A DNA stretch of 64,000 nucleotides, taken from Leptotrichia sp. oral taxon 215 str. W9775 (GTDB lineage: Bacteria > Fusobacteriota > Fusobacteriia > Fusobacteriales > Leptotrichiaceae). Positions within the stretch are counted from its first letter, which is position 1, and every line of letters begins with the position of its first letter. Below are positions 7,743-17,573 of this stretch, one piece after another. The stretch spans positions 216,949-280,948 of the forward strand of contig NZ_KI272860.1 in assembly GCF_000469505.1 (NCBI RefSeq). Reading direction: 5' to 3'. The notes beneath the pieces are model-generated. The model was not told the DNA's origin. It did not search any database and saw only the letters and a list, made by a program, of their open reading frames with translations. Made by a program: the position numbers and the translations under genes.

Positions 7743-9143
7743 TCAGGTTTTCATTTCCAGGTATCTTTTTTCTATTCCCCTGTACATATAGTCAAATCCG
7801 AATATTAATATATACACACCTGTAAGCATAGCCATGTTCTTTATCATCCCTTCTCCAAAAAATGAACCTCTTGGAATATAAAAGAGATTAGGAATGAAAT
7901 AATAGCTTGTAATCAGTAAAAATCTATTTCTTACAACATATTTTTCATATTTTATTATCATATACCCCAGCAGTATGGAAATAACGATAATCCAAACATA
8001 CCCAAGATCATACATTTCAGCAATATAGTTTGAACCAATTCCTTCCCCCTTCATATATGCAACAGGATTTAACGCATATGTCAGCTTATCCGCCAAAGAA
8101 TTTGTTGTATTCAATGCTTCTGCCGACTGTGGCTTAAATCCGAATATTCCCTGCAATATATAGGGATACGAACCTGCTCCTACAATTTTACTTTTCAGAT
8201 CTATTGTATATCCCAGCACAAGGTAGCTTACCCCCTGCGAAAATAGAAAATTATACACAGAATTTATTAAATCCAGAGAAAATACCTTCTTACTTCTTAT
8301 TGAAACAAGTATCTGTGAAAACAGCACCGTAAATCCTACCAGTTTTGCCATTGTTTTTGCTTTGATTTTTATTCCATAAACCTTTGCGTAATACCACATT
8401 ATAAATAAAAGCTGGGTTAAAAATATCGCCCTCGCACCTTTAAAGGAATCCAGCAGTTTCACCATAAGATACAGTGAAGAAATAGTAAGAAACTTCCTTT
8501 TTGAAGGAATTGATATTAAAAATATCAAAAATCCTATTGTCATTATTGTTCCTGAACCTTTTGTAAAGAATGGATAGTCCACTCCTTTCAGTATTCCTGT
8601 ATAATACGCTTCATATCCTGCCTGCAGTATGACCTTCAGCTGAATAAACATTTTATAAGCAAGTGCAGGTAATGCAACTATAAACAGAAACATTCCAAAA
8701 TCAGTGTATATCTTCTTATTTTTAAGAGTTATACGGCTTTTCAGCTCATTTTCCTTTTCATTTAGAATACCTATAAAAAATCCCAAATGAGTAAAAAGAA
8801 GTACAATTATAAATACATTTATTATTTCCATCCGTACATCATTGAAAAAATAATAGTTTGCAAATTTTGTAGCCCATCCAAATTCCTTATATCCCACAAT
8901 ATCCAGAAATATTCTCGTAAAATTAAAGAGAAACAGCGTATAGAGAAATACCATGTAGGAATTCAGCCAGTCCAAGTAAATCTTTCCTGTGACAAAAGTA
9001 TAAATATACACTCCCATTAGAAGAATTTCCAAAAACTTCATTTCCATTGTATCATTTGGAAAGACAACTATATTTTTTAAAAATAGTACGAAAAATATTA
9101 CGAATACGTGTAAAATTGTAAATAATATCTTATCTTTTTTCAT
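7743..9143 (-). CDS. O-antigen/oligosaccharide repeat-unit polymerase (Wzy-like)
   Basis: 466 residues, polytopic with roughly 11-12 hydrophobic helices and one long loop near the C-terminal third (the region with GAGSYPYILQGIFGF and NPVAYMKGEGIGSNYIAE). This layout, with the large outer loop carrying conserved Gly/Pro/Glu, is that of Wzy polymerases that join repeat units on the outer face of the inner membrane. Sequence conservation in the family is low, so the call relies on topology and on its place between a GT32 and a GT2 gene and near a Wzx flippase. ATG preceded by AGGAATTAAATT. Confidence 0.78.
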   Translation of the reverse strand: MKKDKILFTILHVFVIFFVLFLKNIVVFPNDTMEMKFLEILLMGVYIYTFVTGKIYLDWLNSYMVFLYTLFLFNFTRIFLDIVGYKEFGWATKFANYYFFNDVRMEIINVFIIVLLFTHLGFFIGILNEKENELKSRITLKNKKIYTDFGMFLFIVALPALAYKMFIQLKVILQAGYEAYYTGILKGVDYPFFTKGSGTIMTIGFLIFLISIPSKRKFLTISSLYLMVKLLDSFKGARAIFLTQLLFIMWYYAKVYGIKIKAKTMAKLVGFTVLFSQILVSIRSKKVFSLDLINSVYNFLFSQGVSYLVLGYTIDLKSKIVGAGSYPYILQGIFGFKPQSAEALNTTNSLADKLTYALNPVAYMKGEGIGSNYIAEMYDLGYVWIIVISILLGYMIIKYEKYVVRNRFLLITSYYFIPNLFYIPRGSFFGEGMIKNMAMLTGVYILIFGFDYMYRGIEKRYLEMKT

Positions 9144-9172
9144 AATTTAATTCCTATTTCCTTATTTTTCTG

Positions 9173-10051
9173 TTATAAATCTTTTTTCCCCTTCCAGTAC
9201 ATATACATTCCTACAGGAAGCGAAATTATTAATCCCATTTTATTGTAACATTCCTTATAAATTTTTGAAAATCCATATCCTGCAACTTTAGAGAATTTGT
9301 AATAAACAGCATTATTTAAAATTTTCTGTTTGAAAGTCAGTTGCTGCAAGTTGATTTCATTATGGTAAAGAGCCTGGCCTTTAGGATTTCTAAGCAATAA
9401 ATTGTTATACTTTGCTGTCAATCCGTCTTCCTGATACTCCTTTATTTCAATTTTTTCATTTACATAGAGCATTTTATATTTCTGACAGATTCTGTTGTAA
9501 ACAACTGCTTCTGTTGTAAACTTTTCCCCTTCAAAAACTGGAAATGGATATTTTTTAAGTATCTCTGTACGGAACATAAGGCCTTTATCACCTTTAACTC
9601 CATGTTTATTGTAAATATCAAACTGTGTTGAAACCATTTCCTTTTTGGGAAATTCCCTTCCAATAACTTTTCCGTCAGGATATATTGATAAATACCCCAT
9701 TCCCGCAATTTCATCATTTTTTTCATACTTTTCCCAATATTTTAAAATCGTCTCAAGACCAGTTTCCACATATTCATCATCAGAATCAAGACATATAAAA
9801 AGCTCTCCTTCCGCTTTCTCAACTCCAAAGTTATATGCCCTCTGCTTTCCACCATTTTCTGTATGAAAATATCTTATATCCAGTTTTTTTTCATTTATAA
9901 ATTCTTTTACCCTATCTTCTGTCCCATCAGTAGAACCGTCATCAATTATAAGCCATTCAAAATCCTTGTAAGTCTGATTTTGAAGTGAACTGTACAATTT
10001 TCCAAGCAGTTCTTTTCTATTAAAAGTAGGAGTAAATACAGTAAATTTCAT
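9173..10051 (-). CDS. Family 2 glycosyltransferase
   Basis: 292 residues. GT-A fold: opening FTPTFNRKELL, LIIDDGSTDGT nucleotide-binding segment, GGKQRAYNFGVEKA, and the catalytic metal site FICLDSDDEY. No membrane segments apart from a short hydrophobic C-terminal stretch (LIISLPVGMYMYW), suggesting peripheral membrane attachment. It would transfer a sugar to the growing lipid-linked polysaccharide unit; donor and linkage cannot be inferred. ATG follows AAGGGATG. Co-directional with the flippase, 33 bp apart. Confidence 0.9.
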   Translation of the reverse strand: MKFTVFTPTFNRKELLGKLYSSLQNQTYKDFEWLIIDDGSTDGTEDRVKEFINEKKLDIRYFHTENGGKQRAYNFGVEKAEGELFICLDSDDEYVETGLETILKYWEKYEKNDEIAGMGYLSIYPDGKVIGREFPKKEMVSTQFDIYNKHGVKGDKGLMFRTEILKKYPFPVFEGEKFTTEAVVYNRICQKYKMLYVNEKIEIKEYQEDGLTAKYNNLLLRNPKGQALYHNEINLQQLTFKQKILNNAVYYKFSKVAGYGFSKIYKECYNKMGLIISLPVGMYMYWKGKKDL

Positions 10052-10084
10052 TTTTTCATCCCTTCAGCAGTCACTCACGACTAA

Positions 10085-11542
10085 CTATTTTATAATCTTT
10101 CTTTTTATTCCATTTACCAGATTCATTATTTTATTATATACATCCCTGTTTACAAGTAATTTTGTAACTATTGCCAGATAAACTATTTTCAACCCAAATT
10201 TCATCCATGAAATATTCAAATTTGAAAGGTAGAATATTACAGGATTTACAACTATTACCAAATATAAGAAAAGCTTCTTATAATTAAAGGATATTTTATA
10301 TTTTTTTCTTATTATCATCATTTCCATTATTGCCCTGAATAAAAATGCAAGTAATGTTGTCCATGCCGCTATAATTGGTCCAATCTCCGGATATCTAGGT
10401 ATAAATATAATATTTCCTGCAAGATTGAATATCATTGCAAACATTGTAAAGTAGAAAATATATATACTGTCTTCATGAAAATGGAAGAAATAATCCAGAC
10501 AGAATAGAGCCTGAACTACAATTCCCGCAAGAATTAATGCCATATAATTTATTGCCTGATGATAACTTGCAGGAAATATGAGTTTTATTCCTTCAGGTGC
10601 AAACAGCTGTGCTATAACACAGGCAAAAGAAATAATTGCTATAAAGTTTTCCACACTTTTCGTTATTTTTGGGTTTGTCCTATCTGTCTTCATTGCTTCA
10701 TAAAACTCAGGTGTCCAGCTGTTTACAAATGAACCTGTAACAACTGAAAGAACTCTTCCCCCTGTAAATGCCAGCGTATATCCCCCAACTGTTGCAAGAG
10801 ATACAAACTTAGCCAGTACAAGTCTGTCACTTAAATTTACAACCTGATCCGTAAGTTCTATAAAAATTAATGGGAGTCCATTACGCAGGGAATATTTTAC
10901 ATAATTGAAATTCAGCCTGAACTTAAATTTCCCAAAATAATCCTTAAAATAGAATAGAAACACTATAAGCAATGCAATTAAATTTGCAAACTGATTTCCA
11001 AAAACTCCCCACTTCAAAGATTTTATAAAGTAAATTGCCAGAATATAAGTTGTAAAAAGGCTGACTACACTTCCAATTGCCACCTTCATATACATTCTCT
11101 TCATTCTGAACAGAGTTGTGGCAAGATTGTTAAAAGCATTTGTTGTTGCAATCAGTACACTCACAATTATTAGCGGATAGTAACTTACTTTACTTAAATC
11201 AACAATATAGGAAAACATTTTTTGAGCCAAAGGTGTAAATAAAAACATATATGTCAGTACATTAAATACAACTATAATCATAGTTGATGAAAACATATAG
11301 CTTCCAAATTCATCTTCATTGTCCTTCAGATCCACATATTTCTTCATCTGTGCATTATAAAGACCAAGCCCCAAAATAACTGTAAATAGTGAAGTAATAG
11401 GTCCCAATGTCCCAACAATACCAAACTCCTCCTGGGTAAGAAGCCTTGTTATTATTGGAAGAAATACAAATGACCCCATTTTTGTCACTAAATTCATCAG
11501 GGAATAAACCATTGTTCCTTTTAATAAATTTTTATTATCCAT
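10085..11542 (-). CDS. Lipid-linked oligosaccharide flippase (Wzx-like, PST/MOP family)
   Basis: 485 residues with about 12-14 membrane helices. The opening KGTMVYSLMNLVTKMGSFVF and the early LPIITRLLTQEEFGIVG motif are characteristic of MOP/PST exporters of Wzx type. It moves undecaprenyl-linked repeat units across the inner membrane, for the polymerase two genes downstream. In operon with kdsD and manC upstream (21 bp gap). Confidence 0.9.
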   Translation of the reverse strand: MDNKNLLKGTMVYSLMNLVTKMGSFVFLPIITRLLTQEEFGIVGTLGPITSLFTVILGLGLYNAQMKKYVDLKDNEDEFGSYMFSSTMIIVVFNVLTYMFLFTPLAQKMFSYIVDLSKVSYYPLIIVSVLIATTNAFNNLATTLFRMKRMYMKVAIGSVVSLFTTYILAIYFIKSLKWGVFGNQFANLIALLIVFLFYFKDYFGKFKFRLNFNYVKYSLRNGLPLIFIELTDQVVNLSDRLVLAKFVSLATVGGYTLAFTGGRVLSVVTGSFVNSWTPEFYEAMKTDRTNPKITKSVENFIAIISFACVIAQLFAPEGIKLIFPASYHQAINYMALILAGIVVQALFCLDYFFHFHEDSIYIFYFTMFAMIFNLAGNIIFIPRYPEIGPIIAAWTTLLAFLFRAIMEMMIIRKKYKISFNYKKLFLYLVIVVNPVIFYLSNLNISWMKFGLKIVYLAIVTKLLVNRDVYNKIMNLVNGIKRKIIK

Positions 11543-11562
11543 TGAATATTATTTTCCTTCCT

Positions 11563-12540
11563 CTATTTTAAACCTATCAAGTCATGAATTCTTATTATTC
11601 CAACTACATTTCCGTCTTCTACAACTGGCAGAACATTTATCTGACTTTTTCTATTTTCCATAAGATGCAGTGCTTCAAGTGCCATTGAATCTCTATTAAT
11701 AGAAATTGGTGAAGAAATCATTATATCCTTGGCTTTATATGTGAAGAATTTTTCCTTATGCTGTAACGCACGTCTTATATCTCCTTCAGTAATAATTCCC
11801 TTCAATTTACTATTTGCCCTTCCATTTTCTGAAATACATACTGCTCCCATTTTTTTCTTTGTAAGAAGAAGCAGAACATTTTCAATTTCCTCATTTTCTC
11901 CCACAACAGGCAGTTCATCACCCATATGCATCAAATCAGAAACTGTAAGAAGAAGTCTCTTTCCAAGGCTTCCACCTGGATGATATTTAGCAAAATCATT
12001 TTCAGTAAAGTTTCTCATTTTCATAAGTGCAGCTGCAATAGCATCCCCCATTACAAGAGTTGCTGTTGTTGAACTCATCGGTGCTGTTCCAAGTGGACAT
12101 GCTTCCTTTTCAATCCCTATATTTATAACTATTTCTGCATATTTTGCAAGTGTGGATTTTTCATTTCCTGTAAGTGCCACTATTTTCCCACCTATTTTTT
12201 TTATAGGAGTCAGAATACTTAAGATTTCATCAGAATTTCCACTATTTGAAATTGCAATAACCACATCTCCGTTACTTATCATTCCCAAATCTCCATGCAA
12301 TGCTTCGGCGGCATTTACAAATATGGCACTTGTTCCTGTAGAAGCCAGGGTTGCGGCAATTTTTTTACCTATAAGTCCTGATTTTCCAATTCCAGTAACT
12401 ACAACCTTATTATTTTTCAAACCATAAATAAGATTTACTGTTTTCTCAAATCTGTCATCTAACTTATTTTTCACCTTTTCAAGTTCACTTATTTCAATGT
12501 CAAAAACTTTTTTGGCTTCCTGAATGCAGTTTATATCCAT
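11563..12540 (-). CDS. kdsD: Arabinose-5-phosphate isomerase (KpsF/GutQ/KdsD type)
   Basis: 325 residues from the ATG at 12540 (AGGAAAGGG upstream); reading from an earlier ATG would run into manC. N-terminal SIS domain with VTGIGKSGLIGKKIAATL, STGTSA, EALHGDLGM and AISNSGNSDE, followed by the KYHPGGSLGKRLL segment, then two CBS domains (about 205-265 and 270-325). Converts ribulose-5-phosphate to arabinose-5-phosphate, the first step to Kdo, the inner-core sugar of LPS. This supports a diderm cell with LPS. Position between manC and wzx ties it to surface glycan synthesis. Confidence 0.93.
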   Translation of the reverse strand: MDINCIQEAKKVFDIEISELEKVKNKLDDRFEKTVNLIYGLKNNKVVVTGIGKSGLIGKKIAATLASTGTSAIFVNAAEALHGDLGMISNGDVVIAISNSGNSDEILSILTPIKKIGGKIVALTGNEKSTLAKYAEIVINIGIEKEACPLGTAPMSSTTATLVMGDAIAAALMKMRNFTENDFAKYHPGGSLGKRLLLTVSDLMHMGDELPVVGENEEIENVLLLLTKKKMGAVCISENGRANSKLKGIITEGDIRRALQHKEKFFTYKAKDIMISSPISINRDSMALEALHLMENRKSQINVLPVVEDGNVVGIIRIHDLIGLK

Positions 12541-12562
12541 AGACTTTTCCCTTTCCTTTTCT

Positions 12563-13675
12563 TTATTTATTTTCTTTTTCAATTTTATTAAGTATCTTTT
12601 TTATTTCCTGACTTTTATCTTTATGACATACAAGCAGTGCATCTTCCGTATTTACAATAACAATATCTTCTATCCCTATTGTTGCTATTATTTTTCCCTT
12701 TTCCTTGTTTATTATTATATTTCCTTCTGAATCAATTTCTGAATATTTTTCTGCCCTTATAACATTTCCCTTTTTATCCTTTGGAAATATTTCATCAAGG
12801 GATTTGAAACTTCCCACATCATTCCAGCTTATATCAACAGGTATTACAAGAACTGACTTTGTATGTTCCATTACTCCAAAATCTATAGATATTTTCTCAA
12901 ATGTTTCAAATTCTCCACTGACATAGTCACTCAATGCTTTTCCATAAAATTCATTTAAATCTTTATTTTCCAGCATTTTTTCTATTTTTTCAAGAACTTC
13001 TTTATGGGAATCCATATATTTTTTTATTTCATTCAGTATAAATTCTGTTTTCCATACGAACATTCCACTATTCCATAAATAATTTCCCTGTTCTATATAC
13101 TTTTCTGCAATTTCCCTGTTAGGTTTTTCCCTGAAACTTTTTACTTTGTAGATTTTACATTCTTCGTTATCTTCTTCTTGTTTTTTTGATTTTTTATTTT
13201 TAAAATATTCAATATAACCATATCCTGTTTCCGGATAAGAAGGCTTAATTCCCAATGTGACAATAACATCTTTTTCAGCTTCTTCAAAAGCAAAGTTAAG
13301 ACTTTCCAGAAATTCTTTTTCCTTTTTTATAAGATGATCCGACGGTAGCACCGCCATAATACTGTCTTTATGTATTTTCTGTATTATTAATGCAGCATAA
13401 CCTATACACGCGGCAGTATCCCTTGCCATTGGCTCAAAAATTATATTTTTTTCAGGTATTTCAGGTAATTCCTTCTTTATAATATCAAGATACGCTATAT
13501 TCGTTGAAATAAATATTTTTTCAGCAGGAACCAATTTCACAACCCTGTCTACTGTTTCCCTAATCATTGTTTTTTCAGAAACAAGATCCAGAAACTGCTT
13601 TGGTCTTTCATTTGTTGACAAAGGCCAGAATCTCGTTCCGCTTCCACCTGCCATTATTAATACAACTTTATCCAT
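12563..13675 (-). CDS. manC: Mannose-1-phosphate guanylyltransferase
   Basis: 370 residues, the single-domain form without the C-terminal phosphomannose isomerase of type II enzymes. N-terminal pyrophosphorylase signature IMAGGSGTRFWPLS followed by RPKQFLDL, then FEPMARDTAACIGYAAL, VLPSDHLI, FREKPN and WNSGMFVWK. Makes GDP-mannose from mannose-1-phosphate and GTP. First gene of the surface polysaccharide operon; ATG follows AGGAG. A lysine/glutamate-rich insertion (KNKKSKKQEEDNEE) near residue 165 is a surface loop. Mannose or a GDP-mannose-derived sugar is therefore likely in the glycan. Confidence 0.94.
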   Translation of the reverse strand: MDKVVLIMAGGSGTRFWPLSTNERPKQFLDLVSEKTMIRETVDRVVKLVPAEKIFISTNIAYLDIIKKELPEIPEKNIIFEPMARDTAACIGYAALIIQKIHKDSIMAVLPSDHLIKKEKEFLESLNFAFEEAEKDVIVTLGIKPSYPETGYGYIEYFKNKKSKKQEEDNEECKIYKVKSFREKPNREIAEKYIEQGNYLWNSGMFVWKTEFILNEIKKYMDSHKEVLEKIEKMLENKDLNEFYGKALSDYVSGEFETFEKISIDFGVMEHTKSVLVIPVDISWNDVGSFKSLDEIFPKDKKGNVIRAEKYSEIDSEGNIIINKEKGKIIATIGIEDIVIVNTEDALLVCHKDKSQEIKKILNKIEKENK

Positions 13676-13818
13676 TATTATTTTCTCCTGTTTTTTTATT
13701 TTTAATTTATAATATTATATCACTTTCTCTTAAAATTTTTATGATTTTTTTTATTTGAAATAACATTATTTTCTGTTATATCCTATGTGAAAAATATTTC
13801 TAAACTTTCTTATAAACA

Positions 13819-14928
13819 TTAAACTAATATTCTTTTTATTCCTTTATTCCATTTTGTAAGTATGTCATCCTGTATTGTTCCAGCCCATTCTGCCATTTGT
13901 AACAGAGTAATTTCTTCATTTCCCTGTTTTCCTACAATAACAACTTCACTACCTATTTTAATCTCAGGAATTTCTGTTACATCAACTATAATCATATCCA
14001 TACATACTTCTCCCAGTATTTTTGCTTTTTTTCCATTAACAAGTACATATGCACTGCTATTTTCAATCTGTTTCTGTAATCCATGGGCATAGCCTACCGG
14101 AATTACTCCCACCGTCTTATTTTCCTTTAAAATTCCGTGACTTCCATAAGAAACCTTTTCTCCCTTAGATAATTTTCTTATATTTATTATCTTTGAACTT
14201 AGCTTCACTACAGGATAAAGTCCAGTTTTTTCACTTAAAGGTTCCATTCCATATATTGCCATTCCTACTCTTGCAAAATCATAATTATATTTTCCCTTGT
14301 ATTTAAAGAGTAAAGGACTGGCCTGAATGTGTTTAACTCCATATTTTACTTCATTTTTATCAAAAATCGAGACTATTCTCTCATATCTGGCTATTTGCTT
14401 TTCTGTCTCTTTTTCATTTCCAACATCGGAAATATGGGAATAAATTGACATTATATCAATATTTGGAATAACTTTTATTTTTTCTATAAGTTTTTCTGTC
14501 TCTTTTTCATCAAATCCAAGCCTGTTCATTCCTGTATTAAACTTTATATGTACTTTTATTCTTTCTTCATTTTTTAAAACACGTACATATTTTTCAAGCT
14601 GTTCAAAATTAAAAATTGTAATTTCAATTCCATTTTTTACAGCTTTTTTCAGTTCATTTTCTTCAATATAATTTAATACCATGACAGAAATTTTTCCCAC
14701 CTTGTCAGGAAAATCCCTTTTAACTATATTCTTAATTTTCAAGGCTTCTCCAATATATGCTGTTGCAAAATACGAGCATCCTTCATTTATCAGTACCGGC
14801 AATATACTTTCTATTCCCAGTCCATATGCATCATCCTTTAATACACAAATTACATTTTGATTTATTTCTTTTATTTTTTCCAAATTTCTTTTAATATTTT
14901 CTGTATCTATTTCAAGTTTTATAAGCAT
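13819..14928 (-). CDS. alr: Alanine racemase
   Basis: 369 residues from the ATG at 14928; the reading frame continues upstream only to a TTG. PLP-lysine motif VLKDDAYGLG (usual VxKADAYGHG), the substrate loop FNTGMNRLGF, YGMEPL, KVSYGSHG with the catalytic Tyr, PVGYAHG and the VCMDM motif are all present. Makes D-alanine for peptidoglycan. Single gene, separated from manC by about 140 bp. Confidence 0.94.
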   Translation of the reverse strand: MLIKLEIDTENIKRNLEKIKEINQNVICVLKDDAYGLGIESILPVLINEGCSYFATAYIGEALKIKNIVKRDFPDKVGKISVMVLNYIEENELKKAVKNGIEITIFNFEQLEKYVRVLKNEERIKVHIKFNTGMNRLGFDEKETEKLIEKIKVIPNIDIMSIYSHISDVGNEKETEKQIARYERIVSIFDKNEVKYGVKHIQASPLLFKYKGKYNYDFARVGMAIYGMEPLSEKTGLYPVVKLSSKIINIRKLSKGEKVSYGSHGILKENKTVGVIPVGYAHGLQKQIENSSAYVLVNGKKAKILGEVCMDMIIVDVTEIPEIKIGSEVVIVGKQGNEEITLLQMAEWAGTIQDDILTKWNKGIKRILV

Positions 14929-15086
14929 TTCATACCACTTTTCTTTTTTCTGCTGCAATTTTTTAATTTCTCATATTATATCACATTTCTTGTTTTTTAT
15001 AAAAATTATTCTTGAAAAACAGGCTTTCATATGTTAACATAAAAAATAGGATAATTTTATCTTACATTGTATGAAAGGAGACTTTT

Positions 15087-16268
15087 ATGTTATTTAGTCT
15101 TACACTTATTTTTCTTTCAGGTATTGTACTTGGTAGTATATTTAACCGCCTGAAATTACCCCAGCTACTTGGAATGTTACTTACAGGAATAATTTTAGGA
15201 CCTTATCTCCTAAATCTTCTTGATCCGAAAATTTTATCAATATCAACTGATTTACGACAGATAGCTTTGATTATAATATTAACAAGAGCTGGTTTGAATC
15301 TCGATATAAATGATTTGAAAAAGGTTGGAAGACCTGCTGTCTTAATGTGTTTTGTACCTGCAACCTTTGAAATTCTGGGAATGATAATTTTTGCACCAAA
15401 ATTTTTAGGGCTTGGCCTTCTGGATTCTGCAATACTTGGAACTGTTATCGCCGCTGTTTCTCCTGCCGTAGTTGTTCCTAAAATGTTAAAACTCATGGAA
15501 GATGGATATGGAACAGAGGAAGGGATTCCGCAGCTGATTATGGCTGGAGCTTCTGTTGATGATGTGTTTGTTATAGTTTTATTTACTTCTTTCATTGGCC
15601 TTGCTTCAAATGGTACATTTTCAGCGCTTAACCTTATAAAAATTCCTACTTCCATATTTTTTGGAATATCTGTAGGGTTCCTGTGTGCCATTTTACTGAT
15701 TTATTTCTTTAAAAAAGTACATATAAGAGATAGTATGAAGGTAATTATTATTTTAAATATTTCCTTCCTGCTTGTAACTTTTGAACATTCTCTGACAGGC
15801 ATAATTGGATTTTCAGGACTTCTTGCCATAATGAGTATGGGAACTGGTATTCAGGAGAAAAATAGCATACTTGCTAAAAGACTTTCTTCAAAATATTCAA
15901 AATTGTGGATTGCTGCAGAAGTTATGCTTTTTGTGCTTGTAGGTGCCACTGTAAATATAAAATATGCATTGGGAGCAAGTATTCCTGCTATTCTACTAAT
16001 TATGACTGTTATAGTTTTCCGTATGGTTGGGGTATTTTTATGTCTTCTTGGAACATCGCTTTCATATAAAGAACGGTTATTCTGTATGATTGCCTATTGC
16101 CCAAAAGCCACTGTTCAGGCGGCTATCGGCTCCATACCTTTATCAATGGGACTTTCTTCAGGAAATATAATTCTTACAGTTGCAGTGCTTTCCATACTTA
16201 TAACTGCTCCCCTAGGAGCTTTTGCAATTGATTTCAGTTATAAGAAATTGTTAAATAGAAAATTATAG
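15087..16268 (+). CDS. Cation/proton antiporter (CPA family)
   Basis: 393 residues with about 12 membrane helices. N-terminal GSIFNRLKLPQLLGMLLTG and a central ASVDDVFVIVLF carrying the paired acidic residues of the ion-binding site of CPA-type Na+/H+ or K+/H+ antiporters; PKATVQAAIGSIPLSMG is the conserved late helix. No C-terminal TrkA or USP domain. Single plus-strand gene with AAAGGAG ribosome site; a candidate promoter is TTGAAA (15012) - 17 nt - TAACAT (15035). Ion specificity unknown. Confidence 0.88.
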   Translation: MLFSLTLIFLSGIVLGSIFNRLKLPQLLGMLLTGIILGPYLLNLLDPKILSISTDLRQIALIIILTRAGLNLDINDLKKVGRPAVLMCFVPATFEILGMIIFAPKFLGLGLLDSAILGTVIAAVSPAVVVPKMLKLMEDGYGTEEGIPQLIMAGASVDDVFVIVLFTSFIGLASNGTFSALNLIKIPTSIFFGISVGFLCAILLIYFFKKVHIRDSMKVIIILNISFLLVTFEHSLTGIIGFSGLLAIMSMGTGIQEKNSILAKRLSSKYSKLWIAAEVMLFVLVGATVNIKYALGASIPAILLIMTVIVFRMVGVFLCLLGTSLSYKERLFCMIAYCPKATVQAAIGSIPLSMGLSSGNIILTVAVLSILITAPLGAFAIDFSYKKLLNRKL

Positions 16269-16277
16269 ATATAATAT

Positions 16278-16319
16278 GAGGCTATTTCAAAATTTTCTTT
16301 TGATATAGCCTCGTTTTAT
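16278..16319. terminator. Bidirectional terminator hairpin
   Basis: GAGGCTAT (16278-16285) and ATAGCCTC (16305-16312) form an 8-bp stem followed by GTTTTATTTAT. It lies between the convergent antiporter (+) and flavodoxin-like (-) genes. Confidence 0.75.
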
Positions 16320-16946
16320 TTATATTTTTCTAAATAAATCCCTTATTTTAAGTCCATTTTTTCTGGATTTTATTATCCACGCTACTGATCCCTGTATCCA
16401 ATATAACATTCTTGACCAGTTAGGATTTATATAAATTTCACTATCACTTTTTAATGTCTTTATATTACCAGAAAATAGATTTAATACTTTTCCAAGATTT
16501 TTTAACGGACCTTTTCCTAATGGAACTTTTTCCAGATACGACAGTATTTCTCCTGCTCCTATACCAGCACCCTGTCCCCATTCTGCACCAATTTTTTCAC
16601 ACCAGTTTTTCATCTGTAGGATTGCCAGCTGATTCTGCTTTCCTTCAAAAAATCCATTATTTGCAATACAGTAAATCTTTGTTTTTGAATTTACTATTTT
16701 TTCTTCTTCAAATTTTAAAAGAATATCTAAAAGAGAAGATGGGATACTGTCAATATACAGAGGAAAAGCGAATATCAATGCATCTGCATTATGAATTTCA
16801 GACTTTATTTCACTGTCTATTTTACTGGAAAATAAATAATATTTGTTAATTTGATGCTCCTCAAGTAAAGAACATAAGTATTTTATCAATATTTCAGAGT
16901 TACTTTTTTTTCCTCTTGGACTTCCATTTATTATTCCAATTTTCAT
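16320..16946 (-). CDS. Flavodoxin-like NAD(P)H-dependent oxidoreductase
   Basis: 208 residues. Starts IGIINGSPRGKKSNSE, the FMN phosphate-binding loop of the NADPH-dependent FMN reductase/flavodoxin-like fold, followed by ADALIFAFPLYIDSIPSSL, the flavin-contact loop. ATG at 16946 follows GGAAGTGAG; a GTG three codons earlier lies too close to that site. The C-terminal half (YWIQGSVAWIIKSRKNG) contains an amphipathic or hydrophobic helix. Co-directional with a second flavodoxin-like gene and a TetR regulator, which likely controls both. Substrate unknown. Confidence 0.78.
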   Translation of the reverse strand: MKIGIINGSPRGKKSNSEILIKYLCSLLEEHQINKYYLFSSKIDSEIKSEIHNADALIFAFPLYIDSIPSSLLDILLKFEEEKIVNSKTKIYCIANNGFFEGKQNQLAILQMKNWCEKIGAEWGQGAGIGAGEILSYLEKVPLGKGPLKNLGKVLNLFSGNIKTLKSDSEIYINPNWSRMLYWIQGSVAWIIKSRKNGLKIRDLFRKI

Positions 16947-16959
16947 TTTACTCACTTCC

Positions 16960-17490
16960 TTAAAGGATATTTTCCAAAAAACTTACATTAAATTTTTTTA
17001 CATTCAAATTAATACAATTAGCTTTCACTGTTTTTTCAGCTGTATTTTTTTCCAGTTCCGTTAAATCCTTCCCATAAAAATATACTTCCAGCAGCAATTT
17101 CTTTTTATATCTAATTGTATGATGCATTTCATTGTTTTTCAATTTAAAAAATGGAAGAAGATAAGGTATACTTCTGTCTAATACATTTTTTACAAAAGGA
17201 CTGTATGTCCCATAGCAGCATTTACTTATAATTGTTATCTTTTCAGCTTTTGAATAAAGTTCAGCTAGATTCTCATATCCATCTTTCAATATACATCTAC
17301 CAGGATTTTTTATCCAGCAGCAGAAACATCCCGTACAATTTTTTATTTTATTCTCATCAGATATGATTTTTACTTCTTCTTCATTATTTTCAATCCAATT
17401 TTCATTTTTTTCCTTTCTTTTTCCAATAACTTTCCTTATTGCTTCATTTTCTAATTTTTTATATATTCTTTGAAATTCTTCCCTATTCAT
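16960..17490 (-). CDS. Flavodoxin-like oxidoreductase with Cys-rich loop; true start perhaps an AUA at 17511
   Basis: 176 residues from the only nearby ATG (17490). Core motifs CTGCFCCWIKNPGRC and KDGYENL, ISKCCYGTYSPFVKNVLDR match the flavodoxin-like family with a CxGCxxC loop and the flavin-contact segment. From this ATG there is no ribosome site and the first beta strand is missing. Seven codons upstream, in frame, an ATA lies 9 nt after GGAGG and restores the strand IQLIIHD. So translation may begin at AUA 17511 or the native ATG may have mutated. Likely co-transcribed with the tetR gene upstream and the second flavodoxin-like gene (13 bp) downstream. Confidence 0.72.
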   Translation of the reverse strand: MNREEFQRIYKKLENEAIRKVIGKRKEKNENWIENNEEEVKIISDENKIKNCTGCFCCWIKNPGRCILKDGYENLAELYSKAEKITIISKCCYGTYSPFVKNVLDRSIPYLLPFFKLKNNEMHHTIRYKKKLLLEVYFYGKDLTELEKNTAEKTVKANCINLNVKKFNVSFLENIL

Positions 17491-17573
17491 ATCATGTATA
17501 ATAAGTTGTATAAAAATCTACCTCCATTCATACAAATTTAGAATTTTATTTTTTATATTTACTTTGTATATTT

